A stretch of DNA of 23,132 bases from an uncultured Terriglobus sp. (lineage in GTDB: Bacteria > Acidobacteriota > Terriglobia > Terriglobales > Acidobacteriaceae), in the NCBI GenBank assembly GCA_937871605.1, contig CALMRM010000171.1, positions 4,427 to 27,558 on the forward strand, given 5' to 3'. Positions within the stretch are counted from its first letter, which is position 1; each line of letters starts with the position of its first letter. This document shows, piece by piece, positions 14,225-22,944 of the stretch. A program made the translations under genes and the position numbers. The notes beneath the pieces are model-generated. The model worked only from the letters and a program-made list of their open reading frames with translations, had not been told where the DNA came from and did not search any database.

Positions 14225-15173
14225 TTAGTTCCGCAGAAAAGATGACCTCACCGCTTCCATTCGCGGAATTGCAATGCCCAGCCGTTTAGCCTCCGTCCAG
14301 GTGTCGAAGCAAATCGCACGGGGCTCGTGGGCTTCCGTATTGGAGTGCACTTGAAAAGCCCGGCGTGCCGGTGGATAGAAGCTGGTCGCCCAGGCGAGGG
14401 CTCCGGCTACCAGCCAGGAGGGAGCGCGGAGTGGGAAGACACTGCTCCTGTGCTGCCGCAGATCGATGCCCCGCGCCGCGACGACCGATAGTAGTTCGCG
14501 GGTAGTCAATAGCGCCTCCCGCAGGTTGCTAGCGGATCCTGCCAACTTCGACAATGACCCTACCCGTAAGCCCTGAGAGTGCAGGCCCGCATCCGTCACG
14601 AAATGAAGCCAAACCCAGCCGCGAAAGTCCGGTTGTTCCCGGAGAGTAAAGCCGGCCTCGGAAAATAACCTGCGAACGGCTTGCTCCCGTCGACTCGGCG
14701 GCCGACCCAATGTGCCGAAGACAAGAGATGAAAGCAGTTGCCCGCAGAGTGCCCCGTTTCCGTCGAAGCTTCCACCCGCCCCGGGAATCCCCATGCAACT
14801 CGGTCTTCTGGAAGACTTCCGATTGCAGTCAAGGGCTCGGACCAGATGCTGCCGAAGACGAGCACCGTGGCACCGCCGATACGCGGCGCCAAGAAGGCAG
14901 CTGCTTCTGTAAGCCGGTAGTGTGGAACGCTGAACACGATCAGGTCGTACTCGTGATCGGGTTCAGAACTTCGGCATACTGCACCGGCCAGGTCTCAACG
15001 ATGCGCCGCCCCCATACTCTTCGCCGCACATAGAGGATATCCAGGTCTACCGTCTCTCCGTAGAAGGCAGCGCGACCGGGACGAACATAGAACGTTATCT
15101 GGTGTCCGGCTTGCTCCAACGCCCAGCCGTAGATCGTTGCGATGACGCCGCGACCAAACATCAAGATCTTCAT
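14225..15173 (-). pseudogene. ketopantoate reductase-like (ApbA/PanE family) gene, two one-base deletions
   Basis: NADP-dependent reductase of the ApbA/PanE family. The start at 15173 has GAGGA upstream. The N-terminal Rossmann motif reads MKILMFGRGVIATIYGWAL. Frame 1 ends after AEVLNP; one extra C at the run 14959-14961 would give NPDHEYDLIVFSVPHYRL. Frame 2 ends after AWGFPG; one more base at the run 14779-14782 gives GAGGSFDGNGAL and the helical C-terminal domain (FRGWVWLHFVTDAG, NTEAHEP) to the stop at 14225. Repairing both gives 316 residues, normal for the family. Whether it made pantoate or acted on another 2-oxoacid is unknown. No pan genes are nearby. Confidence 0.8.
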
Positions 15174-15815
15174 CGCTATTCCTCGTCGGAGCTTCCATCC
15201 AGTTCTGTTCCAGGCGCTTATTCCATGATTGTGGCACGAATAAGTCACGCTAGATCGTTTTTGCGTGCTGCAGCTGATGAGGCCTTTGCTGTCAGCAGTG
15301 CTCCGGAAGAGACGCAAACTCGCCGATGCTCTCATTGAGGACAACGACAACTGGCTTTTCGTCAGTAATCTGTTGCTGTCACAAACGAAGGTTTGTGACA
15401 GCATCGCAGCTCAACTTTGACAAGAATGGCCTTATCAACGGTCGCCACTCAGGACCGTGTCCACGCGGCTTGGGCCAGCTGAACTGAGCGATATAGTCCA
15501 AGTCGTCATCGCGGAGAACCACGCGTGATGGATGGTGCCTTTCCGCGCTTCTTTCGACAAAAAGAGAGCCGGACGGTATCCGCGGTCATCAGAGATCGTG
15601 ACGACAAGCCGTCTGAGCGATCGCTAAGCTCCTCTTTGACATCGTGGTCCAAGCCAACGCTCTTTCGCCGTCTGCTTGTTTACTGAGCAAGCATTCTGCT
15701 TAAAGAGAAAGTGACGAAGGCGTGACGATTGACTGACATTTACTATTCCTTCGATCCCTAGAGTCTGAAGTGCGTAGACGGAAGCCGTCCTCGCGACTAG
15801 CTCTCGGAGGGCACA
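15174..15815. other. 642-base spacer with repeat copy
   Basis: No gene could be supported. It separates the decayed accessory genes from the intact block to the right. It contains the palindromic repeat copy at 15374-15420, a minus-strand open stretch (about 15375-15580) with no recognisable family, and a small AAGCA/TGCTT repeat near 15690. It must also hold the promoter of the TIGR03118 gene; TTGACT at 15729 is a possible -35 but no good -10 follows. Confidence 0.45.
15374..15420. repeat. palindromic repeat, copy A
   Basis: TGCTGTCACAAAC (15374-15386) and its exact complement GTTTGTGACAGCA (15391-15403) flank a GAAG loop: a 13-bp perfect hairpin. The similarity to copy B near 22946 extends rightward through GCAGCTCA and CTTTG, about 45 bases with a few mismatches and short gaps, in the same orientation. 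Confidence 0.7.
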
Positions 15816-17462
15816 ATGTCGAATCTTCTTACCCAATCCGTTCTAAGGGCCTGCAAAGGCCTTCACCGCCACACCGCCGCAGCCCTGCTGTGCACAGCCG
15901 TATTTGCATCCGCAGCGAGTGCACAGTCATACGCGGTCAACAACATTCTTTCCGACGGGTCCGTGCCAGCGACGGCGACCGACCCAAACTTTATCAATCC
16001 CTGGGGCGTTTCCAGCAGCGCCAACTTCTGGATCAGCGCGCAGGGCAGCGGTTTCAACTACGTGTTCCCACCAGCGGGCCCTCTCGCATTCAAGGTCATT
16101 GTCCCACTGGGCGCACAGCCGTCGCAGGCCGGCCTGCCTGCCGGTTCCGTGACCACCGCCAGTTCGACGGGGTTCCTCTTACCCAATGGGGCAGCACCGA
16201 GCTTCTTTTTCTCCACCTTGGACGGCACCATCTCGGGATGGAACGCTAAACTTGGAACGAACAACGCCGTCTCTCAGATCGTTATCAACAATAGTGATAG
16301 CGGTGCCAGCTACCCCGGTCTGGCACTCCTGAACACAGCAACTGGCAGTTTCCTTCTTGCCCCGAACTTCACGGGCGGCACCGTTGAGGTGTACGACTCG
16401 AACTACAAGGCCGCCAAGCTGGCCGGCAGCTTTACTGACCCGAGCCTGCCTTCCGGTTACTCGCCCTTCGGCATTCACATTCTTGGATCGCAGATCTTCG
16501 TGACCTATGCCCAGAAGCCGGCCCAGGCACCGTTCAAGGCCAATATCGGTGCCGGACTTGGAGTTGTCGATAGCTACGACCTTGCTGGCAACTTCAAGGC
16601 CCGCGTGGCGACCGGAGGCAATCTGAATGCACCCTGGGGAATCGCGGTAGCACCCGCGAACTTTGGCATTTTCAGCAACGACCTGCTCATCGGTAATCAG
16701 GGTGATGGCAAGATCAACGTCTACGACCCGGCTTCCTTTGCCTACCAGGGCCAGCTTTTCGACGCGACTGGCAAGTCGCTGACCTATGCCAACCTGTGGG
16801 AACTGCTGCCAGGCGGCACACCCGTGTCGAATGGAACGGCTGCCAGTGGTGGAGACAAGAACACCGTCTTCTTCACCGCAGGCCTGGACAGTGAAAAGCA
16901 TGGCTTGCTTGGTGGCATCACCAGCGCCGGGGCAAGCGGGTCAGCCACCTTCGGCTTTACCACGGGCGCCGGTGCCGTCTCAGTGACAAACGGCACCAGC
17001 GCAAATATCCCGCTGAGCGTCGCTTCCGTGAATGGGTTCACCGGCAGCGTGTCACTCTCCTGCAGCGGTTTGCCGCTGGGTGCAACGTGCAGCTTCGCAC
17101 CCGCGCAACTGAGCGTCTCTTCCACTGTTCCGACGCTTGGCAGCGTAACGATTACCACAACGTCAGCACACGCAAGGCTGCTCAAGCCGAGCAGCCTTCC
17201 TGGCGGCCATACCGCTCCGCTGCTGGCGTTTGGCTTGCCCATCTTCTCGCTGGCCCTGCTCAGTACGCGCCGCCGCTTTCCATCTTCCACAACTTGCCTG
17301 ATGGGACTAGGTGGCTTCGTCCTTATCGGAGCTGTCCTGACAGGCTGCGGTGATTCCGGCAGCAGCCAGACCCCTACACCGGTTGGCACGTCCAACGTGG
17401 TCGTTACCGCAACGTCAGGCGCGCTAACGCAGCAAGCTACCGTGGCACTGACGGTGCAGTAA
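15816..17462 (+). CDS. secreted TIGR03118-family protein with Ig-like domain
   Basis: A 548-residue exported protein. GGAGGG precedes the ATG. The signal peptide is at about 1-35 (ALLCTAVFASAASA, cleavage near SAQS). The TIGR03118 domain, a probable beta-propeller-like repeat protein of unknown function, spans about 38-375: ILSDGSVPATATDPNFINPW, LSGWN-like DGTISGWNA, and YDLAGNFKARVATGGNLNAP. An Ig-like module follows at about 385-450 (GSVSLSCSGLPLGATCSFAP). Two hydrophobic segments (about 465-482 and 490-510) flank a Ser/Arg stretch; the second ends in LTGCGDSGSS, which resembles a lipobox but is internal. A tail of VVVTATSGALTQQATVALTV closes the protein. The terminator follows immediately, so it is a single transcription unit. 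Function unknown. Confidence 0.88.
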   Translation: MSNLLTQSVLRACKGLHRHTAAALLCTAVFASAASAQSYAVNNILSDGSVPATATDPNFINPWGVSSSANFWISAQGSGFNYVFPPAGPLAFKVIVPLGAQPSQAGLPAGSVTTASSTGFLLPNGAAPSFFFSTLDGTISGWNAKLGTNNAVSQIVINNSDSGASYPGLALLNTATGSFLLAPNFTGGTVEVYDSNYKAAKLAGSFTDPSLPSGYSPFGIHILGSQIFVTYAQKPAQAPFKANIGAGLGVVDSYDLAGNFKARVATGGNLNAPWGIAVAPANFGIFSNDLLIGNQGDGKINVYDPASFAYQGQLFDATGKSLTYANLWELLPGGTPVSNGTAASGGDKNTVFFTAGLDSEKHGLLGGITSAGASGSATFGFTTGAGAVSVTNGTSANIPLSVASVNGFTGSVSLSCSGLPLGATCSFAPAQLSVSSTVPTLGSVTITTTSAHARLLKPSSLPGGHTAPLLAFGLPIFSLALLSTRRRFPSSTTCLMGLGGFVLIGAVLTGCGDSGSSQTPTPVGTSNVVVTATSGALTQQATVALTVQ

Positions 17463-17481
17463 GTGGTACTCTCCGCAAAGG

Positions 17482-17508
17482 GCCGGCCTTCATGGCCGGC
17501 ACCTTTTT
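17482..17508 (+). terminator. intrinsic terminator of the TIGR03118 gene
   Basis: GCCGGCC (17482-17488), loop TTCAT, GGCCGGC (17494-17500), then ACC and five T (17504-17508). It begins 20 bases after the stop codon at 17462. It separates this gene from the response-regulator unit. Confidence 0.88.
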
Positions 17509-17560
17509 CAGGCGTAGTGAGGACAATCAAGGCACCTTACCTTCGCAGGAGCCAATCCGC

Positions 17561-18253
17561 ATGACGTCTGGTCACATTCTTGTTGTGGAAGACGATCCAC
17601 GGATGCAGAAGGTGCTCACGCGCATCTTTGCCGCAGACGGCTTCGAGGTACGCACGGCGTGCGACGGAGCGCAAGCGCTTAAGATGTTTCGCGAGTCTGA
17701 ACCGACAGCGATGCTGCTGGACCTGGTGCTCCCGGAGATTTCTGGACGAGCGGTCTGCAGAGAGGTGAAAGCAGCCTCGCCGGAGACGCCTGTCATTATC
17801 CTCAGTTCCATCTCTGACGTGGTCGACAAGGTCTTGCTGTTGGAGATCGGCGCCGATGATTACGTGACCAAACCGTTTAGCCCGCGGGAACTGCTCGCAC
17901 GTGTCCAGGCAGCGATCCGGCGGCGGGCTCGGTACAGCAAGCCCGAGCCGGCAGGTATATTCCGTTTCGGCAATTGCGTTATCGACATCGCACGCATGCG
18001 CGTAACCAAGGCCCAAAACGAAATTGTACTAACCGCCCTGGAGTTCAAGCTTCTTAAGTTCTTCTGCGAAAACTCGGAAATCGTGTTGAGCCGCGATACG
18101 CTGCTGAATAAGGTCTGGGGGTATGCGGCTTACCCAACAACGCGAACGGTTGACAACCAAATCCTGAAGCTTCGGCAACGGATTGAAGAGGATCCGACAC
18201 AGCCGGAGCATCTGCTGACGATCTATGGCGCTGGCTACAAATTCATCCCGTAA
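17561..18253 (+). CDS. OmpR/PhoB-type response regulator
   Basis: A 230-residue two-component regulator. The receiver domain is at 1-120: acidic pair D11/D12 (VVEDDPRM), phosphoacceptor D54 (LLDLVLPE), switch Ser in ILSSISD, and K104 in KPFSPRELL. The C-terminal winged-helix effector is at about 132-230: VLTALEFKLLKFFCENSEIV, LLNKVWGYAAYPTTRTVDNQ, and a YGAGYKFIP end. The start at 17561 is chosen because GGAG lies just upstream and the receiver begins at once; an upstream frame from 17492 crosses the end of the terminator. It overlaps the kinase gene by 29 bases, so the two are co-translated and almost certainly partners. Its targets are unknown; the two downstream genes are the first candidates. 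Confidence 0.93.
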   Translation: MTSGHILVVEDDPRMQKVLTRIFAADGFEVRTACDGAQALKMFRESEPTAMLLDLVLPEISGRAVCREVKAASPETPVIILSSISDVVDKVLLLEIGADDYVTKPFSPRELLARVQAAIRRRARYSKPEPAGIFRFGNCVIDIARMRVTKAQNEIVLTALEFKLLKFFCENSEIVLSRDTLLNKVWGYAAYPTTRTVDNQILKLRQRIEEDPTQPEHLLTIYGAGYKFIP

Positions 18254-20048
18254 ACCTGCGGCTTCTGCCCATAGTTCCGCAGCGCCGTGGGCCATCAGCA
18301 CGCGGATGGCATTGCTGTGTGTACTTTTAGCCACCATGTCTGCCTTCACGGCGAGCAGCCTGTGGCTTATCTGGCATCAGGTGCGGGAGCAGGGTGCGCG
18401 GCAGGAAGAAACAGAGCTTTCCCAATCTATCCGTTCATTTGGCACCGCGGAAGAAGAGCGCTACGCCTCGTTGCAGCGGGAAACGGCCTTGGTCGCCGAG
18501 CTGCCGAGCCTGAAAGCATTGCTCACCACGGACGACGACCGCACCATCCAGGACGCAGGCGCAACGTTCTGGAGGACGGCTGGAGGCTCGCTGTTTGCCC
18601 TTGCCGACACGAATGGAAGGGTGCGGGCCATCTACGGGCCTGCTGGAGCAGACCTGACGGCGCTTTCCCGCGATCTTTCGCTCAGCCTACCCCAGGAGGG
18701 CAAGCGCTATCTGGTCAGCAATGGTCGACTTTTTCATTACGCCTCGAACCCCGTTTCCTTCGGAGACGCGCTGCATGGCGTGCAACTCGGGATCGCGGTC
18801 GACGGCTATGAGATCGATACCGGAATGCTTCGGCAACTCAGTCAAACGTCCGGAACCGAGGCGGCCTTCTTCAGCAAGCACACCCTGATCTGCGCTTCGT
18901 TGCCGCGCGCCTTGATAGAGAGTGCGACAGAGCGGACTGCACCCGGTGCAGGCATGACGCGAATCTCAGACGGGAACGGATATCTGTCGATTGTCACCTC
19001 CCGAGATCTCTCATTGCTCGCGAACACACCACTCGGAGTCGTCTTTCAGCGGTCGCTTGCTACTGCGGAGCGAACCGCGCATGCGGTGAGCCGGTCCATC
19101 CTGTTGCTGGGGTGCTGGGTGCTGCTGGTCGGCGGTGGTTTTATGATCGTCGTCGCCCGGCAAATGACGCAGCCGCTGGAGAGTCTCGCGCGCCAGGTGG
19201 ACGCCTTTGGCACGGGAAGGGAGCACACGCGCAAGAGCTTTCGTGGTACGCGGGAGATCGCCCAACTGGAGCAGAACTTCACAGCGATGGAAGCACGCGT
19301 TTCGGACCTGAACAAGGCAAAGCTGGAAAGCGAGAAGCTGGCCACGATCGGCAGCATGGCGACCTCTGTGTCGCACGACCTGCGCCACAACCTGGCAACC
19401 ATCTATGCGCATGCCGAGTTTCTGATAGACGTCGGTATCAGTCAGGAAGAGCGGGAAGACTTCTTCGAAAACATCAAAGGAGCCGTGCTGGACACGACGG
19501 AGATGCTGGAATCCCTCGCGACGTTCAGCCGTACCGGGCAGGCCGGCAGGTTCACTCCGGAGCGGCTCGAAGTGGTTATCGGCAGAGCACTGGCGCAGGT
19601 ACAACTCCACCCGGCAGCGGCAAGGGTCGCGTTCCAAACAGAGGTCGTCCCGAACAGCTCCGTCGTCCTCTGCGATGCGAAGCAGATAGAGCGGGCGCTT
19701 CGCAACCTGCTGCTGAACGGCTGCCAGGCGCGACGGCCAGCAGGACGCGATCCAGCGGTTCGGACCGAGGTGCAATGTGGACCGGATAGCCTCAACATTG
19801 AGGTTTTAGACAACGGAATCGGTGTTTCTGCAGAGGTTGAGAACTCTCTCTTTGAACCGTTCGTGAGCGCAGGCAAACAGGATGGCACCGGTCTGGGGCT
19901 GACTCTGGCGCGCAGGATCGCAGAAGACCATGGAGGTTCACTCGTTCTGCGACACACGGGCGGCGAGGGTACGATCTTCGAACTTACGCTTCCGCTCTTG
20001 AAGGAGGTGCAGGCACGTGTCGCAGTGGAACAGGAGATTGAGGCGTGA
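18225..20048 (+). CDS. membrane-bound sensor histidine kinase
   Basis: A 607-residue kinase. TM1 is at about 28-50 (MALLCVLLATMSAFTASSLW), a periplasmic sensor of ~240 residues is at 51-290 (Cache/CHASE-like by size, not recognised further), TM2 is at about 291-311 (SILLLGCWVLLVGGGFMIVV), and a HAMP-type linker is at 312-360. The phosphoacceptor H384 is in SVSHDLRHNLATIYAH. The ATPase domain has an N box at N494/N498 (RNLLLNG), DNGIGVS from D529 and GTGLGLTLARRI from G554. The start at 18225 lies inside the regulator gene; a later ATG at 18306 right before TM1 is possible. Its stop overlaps the next start (TGATG), which ties the outer-membrane protein to it. Confidence 0.92.
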   Translation: MALATNSSRKPAASAHSSAAPWAISTRMALLCVLLATMSAFTASSLWLIWHQVREQGARQEETELSQSIRSFGTAEEERYASLQRETALVAELPSLKALLTTDDDRTIQDAGATFWRTAGGSLFALADTNGRVRAIYGPAGADLTALSRDLSLSLPQEGKRYLVSNGRLFHYASNPVSFGDALHGVQLGIAVDGYEIDTGMLRQLSQTSGTEAAFFSKHTLICASLPRALIESATERTAPGAGMTRISDGNGYLSIVTSRDLSLLANTPLGVVFQRSLATAERTAHAVSRSILLLGCWVLLVGGGFMIVVARQMTQPLESLARQVDAFGTGREHTRKSFRGTREIAQLEQNFTAMEARVSDLNKAKLESEKLATIGSMATSVSHDLRHNLATIYAHAEFLIDVGISQEEREDFFENIKGAVLDTTEMLESLATFSRTGQAGRFTPERLEVVIGRALAQVQLHPAAARVAFQTEVVPNSSVVLCDAKQIERALRNLLLNGCQARRPAGRDPAVRTEVQCGPDSLNIEVLDNGIGVSAEVENSLFEPFVSAGKQDGTGLGLTLARRIAEDHGGSLVLRHTGGEGTIFELTLPLLKEVQARVAVEQEIEA

Positions 20049-21577
20049 TGAAATCTCTCCTCGGACGGCCGCTCTGCTCGGCGCTGTTCGCATTTCCCGT
20101 TGTAGCGGCGTGCGGTGCGCAACAGGGATCCGCAGGACGGCAGGCTGCACCGCCGTTGTCGGCCCAGACGCCGCCAGAACAGCAGACACTGCCAGAACGG
20201 CAGCTGCAGGCAATCAAGACTCGGATCGATGCGCTCGAAAGACAGATGGCGGAAGATCAGCGACAGCTGCTCTCCCTGCGGTCGCAAGTCGGGGCGATGC
20301 AAAACGCGGCAACGAAGCAGTCCGGTGAGCCCCTGGTGCCGGGGGCGCCTGCCCCGGCCACAGCACTCGAAGAGCAGCAGGAAGCGACCTCCGCACAGAT
20401 CGCCACGCTCGAGCAGAAGAAGGTGGAAACGACGTCCAAATTTCCACTCAGCCTGCACGGAACCCTGCTGCTGAGTGGGTTCACCAACTCCGGCAGTGTG
20501 GATGACCCCACGGTCCCGACAGCTGCATTCGGTGGCTCAGGGAGCACGGGCCTTAGCCTGCGGCAGACATCGCTCGGCTTGCGTGCATCTGGCCCGCATC
20601 TGTGGGAGGCGGAAAGCCAGGCGGATGTGGACGTGGACTTCTACGCGCCGGGCGGCTCCAGCTACGTAAGCAGCGGTGGAGCGGTGCGGCTTCGCACCGC
20701 GCATGCCTCGCTGCTATGGGAACACGCGATGGCGTACTTCAATCTTGACCGGCCGTTGCTGTCTCCCTACCATCTGGAGTCTTTGCTGGCGGCTGCCGTA
20801 CCGGAGTTCGCCTGGTCGGGCAATCTGTGGGCCTGGAATCCACAGGTGGGGTTTTCCTACCATCACGGAACAGAGAACCGTCTGGGCTTTGAGGCCGCCG
20901 TGATCGATCCCGCCGATCCGTACCGGGCATCCGTCAGCAATGCAAATACTCCAGGACTGGTGATGCCAACTCTGTCTGAGGCAAGCCGCACGCCCGGCGT
21001 CGAGAGCAGGCTGTCACTTGAACATGGCAACGGTGACCAAGCGGCTGCCATCGGCGTGGGCGGGTATTACTCACCTCACCGATTGCAGTTCAACAACCCT
21101 GGTCCTCACTACAACTTCACCGCCTGGGCAGCTTCGCTCGACCTCCGGCTGCCGCTCTCACATCATGCGACTTTCACCAGTACCGCCTACCGGGGCGCGG
21201 GCCTTGGCGGTCTGGGTGGTGGTGGCTATCGCGATTACGTCTACCGCGTGGTCGGGCAACAGGTGCAGGTGATCGCGTTGGATGATGTGGGCGGCTGGCT
21301 AGGCTTGCATCAGGCGCTCGGTCAGCAGTTCACATGGAACGTCGGCGCGGGCATCGACAATCCCTTCGCCGCCCAGCTGCGTGCCTTTCCCGGCGTGCTG
21401 GCTGGCAACCCCTATGGCAATATCGCACGCAACCGGACCGTCTTCGGCAATGTCATTTACACACCGCGTGCATACCTTCTCTTTTCCGCCGAATATCGCA
21501 ACCTGCACACCGCACCCGTCACGGGTCGCCTGTGGACCAGCCAAATGGTCGGCCTCGGAGCGGCATACCGATTTTGA
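20048..21577 (+). CDS. outer-membrane beta-barrel protein with coiled-coil N-terminus
   Basis: A 509-residue exported protein. The signal peptide is at about 1-24 (LCSALFAFPVVAACGAQ; the AAC could be a lipobox). A Gln/Ala-rich linker follows, then a coiled coil at about 50-80 (LPERQLQAIKTRIDALERQM). From about residue 130 there are alternating amphipathic strands (FPLSLHGTLLLSGFTNSG, LSLRQTSLGLRASGP) with several Gly-rich turns, ending VGLGAAYRF. A terminal Phe is the classic signal for barrel assembly. The layout resembles porins that tether to peptidoglycan by an N-terminal coiled coil. No exact family is recognised. ATG at 20048 overlaps the kinase stop by one base, and its own stop overlaps the cupredoxin ATG by one base, so all are co-translated. 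Confidence 0.85.
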   Translation: MKSLLGRPLCSALFAFPVVAACGAQQGSAGRQAAPPLSAQTPPEQQTLPERQLQAIKTRIDALERQMAEDQRQLLSLRSQVGAMQNAATKQSGEPLVPGAPAPATALEEQQEATSAQIATLEQKKVETTSKFPLSLHGTLLLSGFTNSGSVDDPTVPTAAFGGSGSTGLSLRQTSLGLRASGPHLWEAESQADVDVDFYAPGGSSYVSSGGAVRLRTAHASLLWEHAMAYFNLDRPLLSPYHLESLLAAAVPEFAWSGNLWAWNPQVGFSYHHGTENRLGFEAAVIDPADPYRASVSNANTPGLVMPTLSEASRTPGVESRLSLEHGNGDQAAAIGVGGYYSPHRLQFNNPGPHYNFTAWAASLDLRLPLSHHATFTSTAYRGAGLGGLGGGGYRDYVYRVVGQQVQVIALDDVGGWLGLHQALGQQFTWNVGAGIDNPFAAQLRAFPGVLAGNPYGNIARNRTVFGNVIYTPRAYLLFSAEYRNLHTAPVTGRLWTSQMVGLGAAYRF

Positions 21578-22275
21578 TGAAAAATCTCATGAACATCCTC
21601 CTTTGCATGGCAGCGGCTACGCTTGCCCTCAAAGCTTCGGCACAGGCATCCGTCGTGGTGTATCTCCAGCAGCCCCCGCACACCATAAAGGAGCATGCGC
21701 CCGCACCGGAAGCCCTGCTCTGGCTGGATCCAATCGACGTGGATGTGCATGGGATCGCGTGGCCGGAGAGGCCGCCTTACCGTCTGCTGCAAAAGAACAA
21801 GATGTTCACGCCACACCTGCTGGTCGTTCCAGTCGGCAGTTCCGTTGCGTTTCCGAACGCGGACCCGTTTTTCCACAACGTCTTTTCGCTCTTTGATGGG
21901 AGTCGATTCGACCTTGGCCTGTATGAAGCGGGCAGCACCCGCAATGTGCGCTTCTCGCGCAAGGGCTTCTCATTCATTTTCTGCAATATCCACCCGGAGA
22001 TGGCAGCCGTTGTGGCAGCGCTGGACACACCGTTGTGGGCAAGCACCGCGGGCTCGGACACACTCACCATCGCCGAGGTCCCTGCCGGTCGCTATCGCGT
22101 TCACCTATGGATGGAAGGTCAGGAGACTCAGCAATTAGACCGTTGGACCCATGAGCTCACTGTCGCTCCTAACGAAGTCACCAACGCCGGTTCCTTCACG
22201 CCGTCAGCCGTCAGAATGACACCGCACCTGAATGAGTTCCATCAGCGATACCCGCCTGCTTACTCACCTTACTGA
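21577..22275 (+). CDS. periplasmic cupredoxin (plastocyanin-like, 'methylamine utilization'-type)
   Basis: A 232-residue secreted copper protein. The signal peptide is at about 1-23 (LLCMAAATLALKASAQA). A first beta region at 25-75 is followed by the cupredoxin domain at about 78-155. The type-I copper ligands are all visible: H100 in DPFFHNVFSL, then C136, H139 and M142 in FCNIHPEM. RFDLGLYEAGSTRNVRFSRK between them is typical of the small plastocyanin-like proteins often labelled methylamine utilization protein. A short carboxypeptidase-regulatory-like beta domain (EVPAGRYRVHLWMEG) follows at 165-205. Likely an electron carrier or copper-binding partner of the kinase system. ATG at 21577 overlaps the previous stop by one base. 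No mau genes are present, so that label should not be taken literally. Confidence 0.88.
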   Translation: MKNLMNILLCMAAATLALKASAQASVVVYLQQPPHTIKEHAPAPEALLWLDPIDVDVHGIAWPERPPYRLLQKNKMFTPHLLVVPVGSSVAFPNADPFFHNVFSLFDGSRFDLGLYEAGSTRNVRFSRKGFSFIFCNIHPEMAAVVAALDTPLWASTAGSDTLTIAEVPAGRYRVHLWMEGQETQQLDRWTHELTVAPNEVTNAGSFTPSAVRMTPHLNEFHQRYPPAYSPY

Positions 22276-22565
22276 CGTTGTTGGTCAGTGCCTGACGACT
22301 GCTTCCAATGGTTCGGCGCTGCCTTCAACGCACATCAGAGGAGGATAAAGCGCCAAGCTCGTCAATCAGTCGACCTTAGCAGTCGAGCGGAATCGCAGGT
22401 CCTAAGAAAGGTCGGATGGCTGAGTAAGCAGCTTATATCTATGACTAGCATGCTCTGTCTCCGCGCCTAATAGTTTCGTCTCACCCGCTACCGTAAAATG
22501 TGTCGACGCATGCTGCTGACGCAGCCCTGACTAGGTACGAGGATAACTTCTCGAAAAGAGAACTA
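22276..22565. other. gene-free stretch after the cupredoxin gene
   Basis: 290 bases with no supported gene. A 6-bp inverted repeat ACTGAC/GTCAGT lies right at the end of the cupredoxin gene but has no T-tract, so the operon's terminator is not evident. Confidence 0.35.
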
Positions 22566-22926
22566 ATGAATGAGGAGGCTCAACACTCGGCGCAACTATG
22601 GGAAATGAGAGCCTGGGCGGACAGCGGAGGCCGTCAGTACCCTTCGCCAGGCGGCTGACCATCAGGATAAGGTAGGGAAAGGCGAGGTCGAATTGCTGGC
22701 GCGGGAAAGGTTGGCGGACATGGTTCGGCTCTCCGGTGACCCCGCGGCCGCACTGGAGGAGTACAAGCTGTCTCTGAAGATCGACCCCGGACGCCTCTCC
22801 TGCTTGGTACATGCTGACGAGGAAGCCAAGAAACTAAAGCGTTTGCAGGATGCTGCTCTGTTTGAGCAGCAGATCAATCGAAACACTCTCGGCGGTGACC
22901 GCCCCTGGAGAGCACGTCTCAGTTAG
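22566..22926 (+). pseudogene. TPR-protein C-terminal remnant
   Basis: Two frames together read like the end of a tetratricopeptide protein common in acidobacteria. From 22566, MNEEAQHSAQLWEMRAWADS, then a frame change near 22630, then AEAVSTLRQAADHQDKVGKG, EVELLARERLADMV and GDPAAALEEYKLSLKIDPGR, ending at 22926. The AAALEEYKLSLKIDPGR part is a standard TPR helix pair. Everything N-terminal is missing, so this is a broken fragment. It sits between the intact cupredoxin operon and repeat copy B. Confidence 0.6.
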
Positions 22927-22944
22927 AGGATTGGTTGTACCTCG

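Noticed and set aside
14068..14289. Plus-strand open frame of 73 codons
   Set aside because: No motif, no convincing RBS, and its 3' end overlaps the ApbA-like remnant on the other strand.
15375..15580. Minus-strand open stretch reading ...VVLRDDDLDYIAQFSWPKPR...
   Set aside because: It looks protein-like in part, but it has no supported start or recognised family and runs into the palindromic repeat; not enough to call a gene.
21577..22275. Methylamine utilization function for the cupredoxin
   Set aside because: The family label is historical; no methylamine dehydrogenase or other mau genes are present.
22288..22470. Plus-strand 60-codon open frame after the cupredoxin gene
   Set aside because: No RBS, no hydrophobic or domain pattern, atypical composition; treated as spacer.
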